A stretch of DNA of 64,000 nucleotides from Miscanthus floridulus (taxonomy: Eukaryota > Streptophyta > Magnoliopsida > Poales > Poaceae), in contig NC_089587.1 in the NCBI RefSeq assembly GCF_019320115.1, positions 101,644,166-101,708,165 on the forward strand, read 5' to 3'. The notes beneath the pieces are model-generated. The model was given only the letters and a program-made list of their open reading frames with translations. It was not told the DNA's origin and ran no database searches. Both the position numbers and the translations under genes were made by a program. Positions 35,468-45,600 of the stretch are shown one piece after another; within the stretch, counting starts at the first letter, position 1, and each line of letters starts with the position of its first letter.

Positions 35468-37360
35468 ATGGCGTCTAATGGGCTAGATGTTTGTGAGGCA
35501 CACATTTTTGATGGCACAACCTTTGCACTTTGGAAAAATCATATGCTCAATCATTTTCGTGCAAAGGGACCTAAGTTTTGGTGGGTTGTCACAAGTGGTC
35601 TCACCCATGTCTTGGACCATAGAAATCTCACCAAAGCTCAAAGAGTTCTTTATGAATTTGATGCACATGCTTGTTGTTTTCTAATGGATGCTTTAAGCTT
35701 TGATTTGATGAAACAAGTAAACATCAAGGGAACTGCTCATGAGATATGGGAGTCCATCAAGGAAACCTTTAGTGATTCCTCCACATGGGATGATGGCAAA
35801 TTCAAGAAGGAGGATGAGCCCAACAAGGAGGTGCATGAGTGTGTTGAGCATAAACACAATTTGGTGATTGTGAAAGATTGCTCCACCTCATGGTCAAGTG
35901 ATGATGATGATCGATCCACTACAAGTTCACTTGACAAGGTTGATGCTGACGCCACAAGTGTTGCAAGTGATGATGCTACCCCATGCACACTTGATGGTGA
36001 TGATGGTTCATGCTCAAGCCATGATGAAAATGCTACTACAAGCTCTCCAACTACATCACCACATTGCTTTATGTCACAAGGTGACACCAAGGTATCAAAT
36101 GATAATGTGGTTGATCATGTTGATTCATATGACGAGCTTGTTAGTAAACTTGCTAGCATGACCATGTCTTTAGAAAATGAGAAAGCTAAAACATTGAAAT
36201 TAGAAAATGAAAACTCATTTCTAAAGAACTCTTGTGAAGAACATAAAGACTTACTTGATGCTTATAAATCTTTACATGATGAGCTTAAATTGAATCATGA
36301 GACACTACTTGCATCTCATGATGAATTATTAGAACAACATGCTTCTCTCATTAAAATGTTTACCAAGAAACTTAAAAATAATGAGAGTTCATCACATGGG
36401 TCAATTGATCAATCACATATTATTGCTAACCCTTGTGAAGTAGGCAAGAAGCATGTATCCACCTCTTGTGATGATTTATTAGATATGCCATGCTCTTCAC
36501 ATATAGATGCTTGTTCTACTTCTATGTCTTGTGAGACTAACCTTTTGAAGGAGAACAATGAGCTCAATGAACAAGTGAAGAAATTGAGCAACAAGTTAGA
36601 GAGGTGCTACAACTCTCAAGTCACCTTTGAGCATATATTGAAGACTCAAAGAAACTTTGGTGACAAGAGTGGAGTCGGCTTCAAGACTAGCAAAGTCAAT
36701 CATCAAGAAAGCCGCAATGACACAAGTGGCATTAGCTTCAACAAGAGCAAGATCAAGGGCAAAAGATGGGGCAAGAGAAGATATGAAAGAGAGATGAAGA
36801 AGCAAAAACAAGAGAAGCTCTCTCATTTCATGTGCTTCAAGTGCCATGAAGTGGGACATCTTGCAAATGGTTGCCCCAATGAAGAAAAGCTCAAGTTGAA
36901 GAAAGAAGAAGAGAGGCTAAGGCATGTGAAGTGCTTCAAGTGCTGCACTTAGGGTCATCTTACCTCAATGTGCCCAACCAAGCAATTGGTGAAGCAACAA
37001 GTGAAGCCTCAACCAAAGCCACAAGTTGAGCAAGAGAAGACACCCCAAGTTCAAATCAAGATCAACCATGAAGATGGTGGTGATTTGATGATAAAGAAGA
37101 AGAAAACAAAAAGGGGTGGAAAGACAAGGCATCCAATGCAAACTCAAGATGCCAAGATGGTGAGCAAGAATGAAGATAAGAAGAAAGATTATGCTCACAT
37201 CAAATGCTTCAAGTGTGGAAGTGTGGGACACTTTGCCTCTAAGTGTCCTACTAAGCTTGAGAAGAAGGCTCAAGCAATTCATGAGAGGCAAGGCATTGAG
37301 AAGCACCACATGAGCAAAGAAGAGAAGGCTCAAGCAAAGAGAAAGTGCTGCTCATACTAA
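35468..37360 (+). pseudogene. Element E gag (SIRE/Maximus-like), interrupted by one amber codon
   Basis: I place the start at ATG 35468 (MASNGLDVCEAHIFDGTTF) because the open frame upstream runs back over the primer site into the LTR. A single frame of 630 codons reaches TAA 37358, with only one stop, TAG at 36950-36952. Order of features: capsid-like UBN2 domain (residues about 10-110), acidic Ser/Asp tract (about 140-200), a coiled-coil region (about 225-390), a basic stretch, then zinc knuckles at 36833-36874 (CFKCHEVGHLANGC), 36932-36973 (the stop sits inside it) and 37205-37246 (CFKCGSVGHFASKC). Gag would package the element RNA. The frame is remarkably preserved for an element of this age. 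Confidence 0.9.
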
Positions 37361-37370
37361 AAGGGGACAC

Positions 37371-37571
37371 ATGGCACATTCATGTCCCCTAGGTGACATT
37401 TCTAAGCCTATTTCAATTGTTGATAATAATGTGCTTAGAAAGGATAGTAATGGTACCTCTATGGTTGCTATTGCAAAACATCCCGCTACTCATACTAAGG
37501 TATTGCCTAAGTATGTTGCTCCTAACTTGAGAGGACCCAAAGTTGTTTGGGTACCATCAAAAAGTGGATGA
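37371..37571 (+). pseudogene. Element E gag tail after a frameshift
   Basis: After a short deletion near 37360 the gag continues in another frame, starting with the last part of a fourth, damaged zinc knuckle (GHMAHSC). It ends with a GPKVVWVPSKSG block; the PKVVWVP motif is typical of the end of SIRE-type gags and parallels KVWIPKGK in element F. Confidence 0.7.
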
Positions 37572-40500
37572 TTGATTGTAGGTACCATCAGCATTGGAGG
37601 CTTGGTTCAAATGATATTCATCTTGTTGATCATGTAGTTGAGCCAAGTATTGCTAAGTGATGATCATTATCCCAATGCCATGACAAATTAAATGAAGTCC
37701 AAATGTGCTACAACATACAAGTGTAAATTTTAAGTTGTTGGTGATTCATTGGATATATTTGATGACTTGCAAATAATTGAGTTAAAGCTTGCAGTTGGAT
37801 GATCATGAGCTAACCAAGGTATATCTCTTGTTGATCATTTCATTTGGGTGCATGTGAGTTGATTGAATTGGATAAATATGCAATGTTGCTTGCTATGAGA
37901 TGATTGAATGGATAATTGATTAGTAGTCAAGTTTGGATTGATTTGTGTTGGATAAATTCATGAGATGATTTTTAGTAAGTGGTTTGAATGGATATATGTC
38001 TTATAAAAGTATTCAAACAAGTTAGTTTCAAGTTTGATTCATACTTGATGAAGTATAGCTCAAGTGATTGAAATCTGTCCTATATTGAAAATCTGAGTAA
38101 GCTGTGATCTTAGCCATGTTTGAGTGATCAAAACTTATTGGATTGGCATGAAAATTTGTGTACATGCTCTAGACTTATGGTATAAGATTCTGTAGAAATT
38201 TCATGAAAATTGGATAAGAAATGCTTTGGTTTTGGAGTGGTTCTTGTCAGCTATAGTGCAGCAGTTTTCAGCATGTTGCAGTGGTGGAAGAATTGAATTA
38301 TGGCAGCAATCTAGAAGTCAAATGAAGCTCAAATTTTTACAGCTGCTAAATAACTTAGTATTGCACACCTCCACCAAATTTAGTGGTATTTGGATTTGTA
38401 CTTTGGGAGATATGCTTATTTCTTTGAAGGGTACAAAATCTATTAGAAAAAGTGACAAATGTTGGATTGATCTAGAGTCACTTTGATTGAAAGGTCCTCA
38501 AGTTGGAAACATGTTTACAAGTGTTTGAGGTACCTAAGTTTGGTTTTGAGATGATCTAGAAGCATGACAAGCAAAGAGTACAAGGCTATTTGATTGTGGA
38601 GTGTACTTTGCACACATTCGGTACTCAAATTGAAAGATCAAGATCAAACTCAAGATGAAGTTGAAGTTTAAGTTCTAGTGACTATTGGAAATCATTTGGT
38701 AGAAAGAAAAGGACTTAAACAAGAAGAAAGAAAATGACTTAAAGAAGTAATCAAGGTTACTCACCAAGTTAAGTCCATCACTTGGATCAACCAATCAAGT
38801 CATTTCAAGTGAGTATCAAGAATGATTCTTGGAGAGAGAGATCACTTCTCCCTAGTGTAGGGGCTTGCCGCCTATGTGTAGGTGAACCAAGTGTGGTACT
38901 TGGAAGGCTAACATAGAAGTGGTGATCCGAGGAACATTTGAGATTCTTAGTTGAAGCAATCAAAAGGGTTGATCAAGAAAAGCAAGCAACACCCAAAAGA
39001 GAGCTAGTCATAATATTTCAAGTGGTATTCTCAAATTGATACTCTCATACAAGCAAAGATCAAAAGATAAAGCAAGTCAACCACAACAAGAAAGTGCACT
39101 TGATCATAAGTGGTATTCATTTCATATGGGTGAAGAATGAAATTCAACATGGTATCTATTGGTCTTCACCAAGCTTATAATTGGACTTCACATTGCTATT
39201 GGAGTAATGAATTGGAATCTATGTGACTATCCTTTACTCCAACATAGCAAAGGTATCATTGTAATGTGCATGATCATTTCATCCCTTACTAGTATGTGGT
39301 TAGTGCATATAGTACATGCTTCATAGGATCATGCATAACAAATGAAATGTTTAAATTCATAGCCTACCACTATTGTTTGAATGATTACTTGATCTAGTGG
39401 TTAGTATATGAATTTGTTCATGAGCTAGTAATCCCAAGTACTTGATCTAATTTGGATTGCTAATATGTGACAAGTACAACATTGTCAAGATAACCCTTGC
39501 AAGAGGTGTGAAGAAGCTTGTCATTGGTTCAAACCGGACTTGGAAGCTTAGGCAAATAATTTTAGTTCAAGTCAATCATAGAAGCTCATGATAGTGATAA
39601 GAGTACAAGCATAAGACAATAATGCAAATGGATATCTAGTTTGTATGTTTCAAGTGGTATCTAGACTCAAGTATTTCATCAAGAATCTACTAATGATGAC
39701 TAGATCAACTCACAAGTGATATCCTATAAGTGGTACTCATGAAGATAGAAAATGTTCAAGAAATGGTTCTTATTGATAAATCAAAAAAGTGGTTCCATAC
39801 TAGAAGATTCTTTCAAATGGTATTCACTTCATATATGTGGTATCATATCTATACATAGTATCAATCATGCAAGATGATGGTTCCACAAGTGATCCTCAAC
39901 TTTAACTGATCATCAAATGAAGAATGCATCCCTCAACTATAAGAGCTCAAGTGTATCAAATGGATGACCCATGCTATCACATAGGGGGAGGTGTCCCACA
40001 AATTGATATCAAGATCAAAGATCCAATGTGTGGTATCTCAAGAAGCCCTACACAAGATACAAGGGGTACAAGTTACAAGTGGCATATACAAGTGGTGTCA
40101 TTCCAACAAACAAGTGATGTCCATAAAAAATGCAAGATTCAAGCCTCAACCATCTACCCCAAACGTATACCTTTGCATCAATAAGAAGCTCACCTTTTAT
40201 GGAAATTGATGACAAAGGGGGAGAGATTGTATAAAGATATGAAAGCTTTGAGATTGAGATTGTACAAGGGGGAGAGATAAGATATAAAAGCTCAAAGATG
40301 TAGAGGTTGGACATGGACATGGACAAAGAGGGAGCAACATTGAAGAAAAGAGATGGATCAAAATTCTTGGACAAGAGAAGCACACAAGTAGGGGGAGCAA
40401 GCTCATGAACTTTGGTTGATTGCATTTGATATGTGCATATTCATGTGCTTGCTTGCATTGCATAAGCTTTAAAATTCAATATGCATGCTTGTGTGGTGTA

Positions 40501-40967
40501 TGCTAGTTGTAGAACTTGAATGGTGATTTGATAACTAGCATGCATAGGATGATAGCTAGACACTTGGTATGTTTTTCAAGTAATGCTAGTACCTTGCTTT
40601 TAATATTGATCTCACAAAGGTATCTAGTGCTTTTATTTCCATCTGATATCTAGCTAACCATGGTGCTAAGGATGAACTTAAAGGTGCAACTCCGATTGGT
40701 ACACGCTTCAAAGGTTTACTCTATACACCTTAGCATCATCCGGTAGTAATTACTCTCCTACAACTTTAATCTATGCATATGTGCGACCTTCAAATCAAAC
40801 ACTCTAGCACATATGTAGGGGGAGCTAATACTACCATTTCAGGTTTGTGGTACTTGTCCAAAATCATTTTCACATGGTAAAATTGCTTGGGCAAGCAACA
40901 TGAATCCAAAAGAGCTTAATTTCCATATCTTTGTAGAGTTGTCATCAATTACCAAAAAGGGGGAGAT
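37572..40967 (+). other. Non-coding 3' interior of element E with reiterated G5AG tracts
   Basis: About 3.4 kb with no pol or env-like frame. Between 38690 and 39880 short words such as CAAGTGGTATTC and TCATATGGGTG recur imperfectly. GGGGGAG tracts stand near 39984, 40217, 40268, 40391 and 40819, and the functional tract AAAAAGGGGGAGAT is at 40954-40967, next to the 3' LTR. The ORFs of 60-125 codons here are not recognisable. Confidence 0.7.
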
Positions 40968-43339
40968 TGAAAGGTCCTTGTGTGGTTTTGGTAATTGAGT
41001 GACAACCTAGGTGGACTAATTGTGTTTATGTGAGATACACAGGTGATTAGTCCATAGGTACATGTGTGTGAGCAACATATGCCATGATGGTGAAAATGGC
41101 TTGGAGATGTTGCAAAGCTCACACATGTGATGATGAAGGAGCTCATTGCACATGAGACATGACATTGAGTCATGTGATCAAGGTGGAGAAGATCAAGACA
41201 GGACTTGGCTTAATGGGCCAGTTGCAAGCATGAAGGGAAAGTCGGAGGCTTTGGAGCGATGGACCGCGTGGCGGTGAAGCTTGAGCAAGACTTGGCACCG
41301 ATGGACGAAGGCAATGGTGAAAAGCAAGTGAAGTCAAGATTGATGAACTAATATGATCACATGATGATATGAAGTGGATCATATCATTGTTGATCGTGTT
41401 GGTGCATGTGTTGCATCGACATTAGAGGAAATGGAATGGAATGCACAAGGCAAAGGTATAACCTAGGGCATTTCATTTCACTGGTCATAGGTGTATTGAG
41501 AAGTTTATGACCGGGTTTAGGATAGATGGTCGTACTATCAAGAGGGGCAAACTTGTTTGCATATCGGTCATCTAGTGCCACTCGAGTGATCTAACTTTGC
41601 ATCGTCACTAGGATCAAGTGGCGTGGCAAGTTGATTGGCTAACACTCTTGAAAATGTTTGTGAAAATATGCTAACACATGTGCACAAGGTGATACACTTG
41701 GTGGTTGGCACATTTGAGCAAGGGTGAAGAAGATAGAGTTGAAAAGGAGTTAGTCGCGCTGGTTATAGAGTGACCAGACGCGTCTGGTATGGTGACCGGA
41801 CACGTCCGGTATTTGGCGATGTACTCAGCGACCGGACGCGTCCGGTCGCCACACCGGACGCGTCCGGTGTGAATCAGCAAATCGGTGTTCGGTGGAGTAG
41901 TCGATCGGATGTTGGCAGCGTCTGGTCCGATGTGACCAGACGCGTCCGATCGTTGGTGGGTGCTTACTATACTCGACTGAACGCTGAGGCTCAGCGTCCG
42001 GTCAGTTTCTAACAAACGCGTCCGGTCAGCCCTGGAGGCTTACTGGACTTGACCAGACACAACGGCTGAGCGTCCGGTCGTTTTATGCTGAGCGTCCGAT
42101 CGTCTTGTCAGAGAGCCGTTGGAGGCAGCGGTAGGACACATGGTGGTATAGCGACTAGACACGTCCGGTATTCACGATCGGTGTGTCCGGTGCTGTGTCT
42201 GGTTGACCCGAAAACCACCCAGTGAAGGGGTAATGGCTAGTTTGGCCCTTGGGGCTATAAACAGAAGTGGCCTTCAGCCATGGCTGGTGCTGACCACCTT
42301 GGGGGACTTTGTGTCCTTGCTTGAGAGTGCTTAGGAGCCCTCCATCTCACACATACTTAATAGTGATCATCCGATTGTGTGAGTGAGCGATTCTAGTGCG
42401 AATGCATCATAAGGTTGCATCAAGTGGCACTAGGTGATCGAGTTGCAAGCCGGTGATGCTTGTTACTCTTGGAGGTTGCCACCTCCTAGACGGCTTGGTG
42501 GTGGTCTCCGTCAAAGCCCGCAAGAAGCTTGTGCGGCGCTCTGAAGAAGTGCTTTGTGAGGGGCATTGTGCTCGCCCCACGAGAGCCGCGAAGAGCAACT
42601 TTAGTAAAGCGTGTCATTGAGCTACCCTCACTTCTAGGGTAGGTTCTTCTGGCGCCCGATGTGCGGGCTTGGTGGGTGATGCCAATTAGCCGCCGAACCA
42701 CCAAGTGAGTGGTCAACACAACGGGGACTAGCATGTTGGCAAACATGTGAACCTTAGGAGAAAAATCATCGTGTCAACCTTGTTCTTCCCATTGGTTTGC
42801 ATCCCCATTACACAAGCTTGTGATTATTTTCATATACATTAAGCTTGTGTTGTTGCTCTTGTAATTAGTTAGCTTATGTAGCTTACTTGTTACCTTCTTG
42901 CTTGTGTAGCATAGAAGTAGCTCCCTTGCATGGCTAATTTGGTTTGTGTAACCTTGTTAGTCACATTGCTTAGTTTGTGTAGCTAAGTATTTGCGCTCTC
43001 TAATTTGGCATTGGTTGCCTTGTTATTGAGCATTGCTAGTGAGCTTAGTTGGCTTTGTGCTTTTGCTTACTAGCATGTGTAGGAGCTCCCTTGTTGCTTA
43101 AAGTACTAGTGGCATAGGTTTGTGTGACCTTGCTCCTAGAATTGGTTAGGTGAGCTCTAACTAGCCCAGCACCTTTGTTGCTTGATTAGTATCTTTGGAA
43201 GGTGCTAGAGAACATAGATAGAGGGGTGTAGTCTTGGCTAGACCGATCATTTTAATTCCGCACTTGTTTCGGTTAGCCAACGCGATTAATTTTAGAAAAG
43301 ACTATTCACCCCCCTCTAGTCCACCATCTCGACCTTACA
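40968..43339 (+). repeat. 3' LTR of element E
   Basis: An uninterrupted 2372-bp LTR, TGAAAGGTCC...ACCTTACA. It keeps two perfect ACCGGACGCGTCCGGT palindromes (41831-41846 and 41853-41868), where the 5' LTR has a single decayed copy. TATAAACA is at 42256. Confidence 0.93.
42256..42263 (+). promoter_or_regulatory. TATA box in the element E 3' LTR
   Basis: TATAAACA in the context GGGGCTATAAACAGAAGTGG, the counterpart of 28044-28051. Confidence 0.6.
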
Positions 43340-43344
43340 GCTAA
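43340..43344 (+). repeat. Target-site duplication of element E, right copy (GCTAA)
   Basis: It matches 26770-26774. Confidence 0.93.
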
Positions 43345-43855
43345 CTACCTCGGGCAAAAGGGTAAATCACGGCTCTTAGTGAAAGTATACAACCTCTGTA
43401 GTGTGTAAAACTAGTATATCAGCCATGCTCACGGTCACGAGCCGACTTGGAACTCTTATGAAATAGATAATTATTAATAGATAATTAATTGTTTATGCTA
43501 TTCATTATTCATGTTTTCCTGATCATGTCTTTATATGGGTGTCGGTGTTTCAAGTAAACACCAATGAGTAAATTTGTATTTGTTGCATGTTGGGCCTGGA
43601 TGGTGTGCTAAAAGACACAAGGTTTATACTGTTTTGGGCAGAATGTCCCTATGTCTAGTTTGATGCTGCTACTCGTGTTATTAGCACTGAAAGGTTCATA
43701 GTAGGAGGTACAAACGGTCGAGATAGGGACAGGTCCTAAGTCTTTGATGGAAAGGTTGAAAGGGCGCTGAGAGCTTGGTTGCTGCTCGGCTGTGTGTTAT
43801 GTGATGCGTGGTGTCTAGAATTGATCCATCCCCTTAGTGGGGTGCCCCACCCTCC

Positions 43856-43863
43856 CTTTTATA
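43856..43863 (-). promoter_or_regulatory. TATA box of the element G LTR
   Basis: TATAAAAG on the minus strand, followed by GGAGGGTGGGGCACC and the transcribed part of the LTR. Its direction agrees with pol on the minus strand. Confidence 0.7.
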
Positions 43864-44429
43864 GATCTAGGGGAGCAAGGATTACAGATAGGAGAAATAA
43901 GAAAAACCAGAGGCAAAGAAGGTCCTTCGAATGTGCTGGGTCTTCCTTTTCCTTTGAGCCTACCCTACTGACACGGTAGATGGTGCCAGGGATATCATGT
44001 TTGGTGATTCTGATAGGGCTGTGCTCTGGCTTCGTTTAGCAAGTGGTCACATCCCATCCCGCCCCAGCGGGCAGCGTGACGCACCAGGGTGCTGAGTCAT
44101 GACCCTATAGGGAGAAGACGACATAGAGGCCCCACATTCATTACTGTAGATGACATGAGTTTCCTCCTGAACCATAGTGGTTATCGTATGTTTTTGTCAG
44201 GATTCGTGTTTGAGGGCAAATGCCGACGCCCAGAACACTATAGGACAAATGTTGGCACCCACAACATTGTTTGGGCTCTGACATGCCTAGAAGGGCTTAA
44301 AGTGCCAGTCTAGTCATATCCTGATGGTACTTTCCTGCAGGCTTGTAGGGTATGGTCCTCGGTATTGTGGTTGACTTAAGTGTCCTGCCTTATCTGCACG
44401 CATAGTTATGAAGGAGTAGCGCATAGACA

Positions 44430-44720
44430 TCGGGCGAGGCGGAGTCTACCCCCAGATGTCAAGTGAGGCGGAGTCTGCCCCTGGACATCGAGAGAGGTGG
44501 AGCCAGCCCTTAGACGTCGGGCGAGGTGAAGCTAGCCCTTAGTCATCGAGCGAGTCAGAGTCTACCCCTATACGTCGGGTGAGGTAGAGTCCAGCCCTCG
44601 GGGGTCGGGAGAGGTGGAGCCAACCCTCGGACGTTGGGTGAGGTAGAGTCTACCCCTGGACGTCGAGTGAGGTAGAGCCAGCCCTCAGGGGTCAGGCGAG
44701 GTGGAGCCAACCTTCGGTCA
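44430..44720. repeat. 29-bp minisatellite, ten copies, in the element G LTR
   Basis: Units such as TCGGGCGAGGCGGAGTCTAC... recur ten times at 29-bp spacing (one unit is 30 bp), diverged at several positions, with a conserved core GAGGT(G/A)GAGCC and CCCT. It lies in the upstream (U3) part of the LTR relative to the minus-strand TATA box. Confidence 0.85.
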
Positions 44721-44820
44721 TTTGGGCAAGAAATGTAGTTGCGTTCTTGACTGTTCAGAAGCATCAACGTTTGATGGTTATTAGCTCCTCTTTGGGTACC
44801 TCAGTATTCAGTCCCCGATA

Positions 44821-45135
44821 GTAGCCCCTGAGCCCCCGGGTGATTTGGATAGAATCACTTGAGGGGTGATTTGACTTGCTAGAGGGTGTGCGTGAGCGCA
44901 CCCAATGAGTGTAGCCCTCGAGCCCCTGGGTGATTTGGATAGAATCGCTCAAGGGGTATTTCGATTTGCTAGAGGGTGCGCGCGAGTGCACTAATGGGTG
45001 TAGCCCCTAAGCCCTCAGGTGATTCGGATAGAATCGCTTGGGGGGTATTTTGGTTTGTTAGAGGGTGCGCGTGAGTGCACCCATCGGGTGTAGCCCCTAA
45101 GCCCCCGGGTGATTCGGATAGAATCGCCCAGGGTG
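44821..45135 (-). repeat. Four tandem units carrying polypurine-tract-like sequence
   Basis: Units begin at 44821, 44911, 45000 and 45090 (period 89-90 bp; the last is partial), each starting GTAGCCCC(T/C)(G/A)AGCCC. On the minus strand each ends in a tract like CCCGGGGGCTCAGGGGCTAC, and the first lies directly beside the LTR. The functional plus-strand primer has therefore been duplicated with its flank. Confidence 0.8.
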
Positions 45136-45593
45136 TAATTCGGACCCTTCACGGGTATGGCTGTGAGATTTGGTGTTTTGATAACTGGATAGTTCGATTG
45201 GAGTCCCGGTATCCCATTCATGGGGATCTGGCAAGAGTCAGCCTGGTTGAGACTCAATCGTGGGTCAAGATACTTGTGGCACTCATGTGCCTGGGTTTTG
45301 GCTGCTCATGGTCCCATCCTTCATTGTAAGGCTACCTTGGGATGGTCGTCGAAATTGTTGATGGGCCAGCCCTCGAACTCCTAGGCCTAGGCGGGCTAGA
45401 GGAACGCTTTTTGACCCATATCTCTTCTGCTGGTAAAGAGTCCTGGTTCACTCAGGAAGGCAAAACGTCCAGCGCATCTTCGGAGGGAAAGGATAGGGAT
45501 TGTGGGCGCATATCTCATGATGTGACGTGGTGGCGTATCATGGTAGGTGTAGAGATCTAGGTAGATAGGTGCCTTCCTCACATCCTTTGCCCC

Positions 45594-45600
45594 TATAAAA
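45594..45600 (+). promoter_or_regulatory. TATA box of the element G antisense ORF
   Basis: TATAAAA in TTTGCCCCTATAAAACCAAGG on the plus strand, 144 bp before the ATG at 45738, followed by a pyrimidine-rich leader. It points the opposite way to the LTR promoter, so the antisense ORF appears to have its own promoter. Confidence 0.6.

Larger units (their letters stand above)
26775..43339 (+). mobile_element. Element E: gag-only copia retrotransposon (SIRE/Maximus-like), with element F in its 5' LTR
   Basis: It begins TGAAAGGTCC and ends GACCTTACA, flanked by GCTAA on both sides. The left LTR is 26775-28137 plus 34418-35416 (2362 bp without F); the right LTR is 40968-43339 (2372 bp). The 5.55-kb interior has a primer site, a long gag with several zinc knuckles and no protease, integrase, reverse transcriptase or RNase H. 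The gag type (FDG...W...M domain) and the AAAAAGGGGGAGATTG end point to the SIRE/Maximus branch of copia. Gag-only elements of this kind have been described in plants as TR-GAG. The LTRs differ visibly at many CpG sites, so it is older than element C. Confidence 0.9.
24298..43539 (+). mobile_element. Element D: LTR of the B/C family, split by elements E and G
   Basis: 24298-26774 starts TGTCGCATCCTAAAATTT and follows the element B LTR closely from about 24780 (GAGCTCTAAATACTTTATTTGGGTTC...). It is cut at 26774 and resumes at 43345 with CTACCTCGGGCAAAAGGG, which matches element B at about 3151. It then continues to 43539, where element G begins. A primer site or interior is not visible, so it may be a solo LTR or the 5' LTR of an element continuing beyond the window. 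The short ORFs in it (for example 24528-24824, 25027-25368) are not conserved coding sequence. Confidence 0.8.
43540..44820 (-). repeat. 3' LTR of element G
   Basis: The plus-strand left end is TGTCGGTGTTTC and the right end CAGTCCCCGATA, which on the minus strand reads TATCGGGGACTG...GAAACACCGACA. The start thus has TA for TG. The LTR carries a minus-strand TATA box (43856-43863) and a 29-bp tandem array (44430-44720). It is not included in the second copy of the element. Confidence 0.75.

Noticed and set aside
38226..38486. 86-codon ORF in the element E interior as an env-like gene
   Set aside because: Too short, no signal peptide or membrane segment pattern, and no neighbouring coding frame.
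44430..44720. CRISPR-like array of 29-bp repeats
   Set aside because: Repeats are adjacent and diverged with no unique spacers, and the context is a plant retrotransposon LTR.
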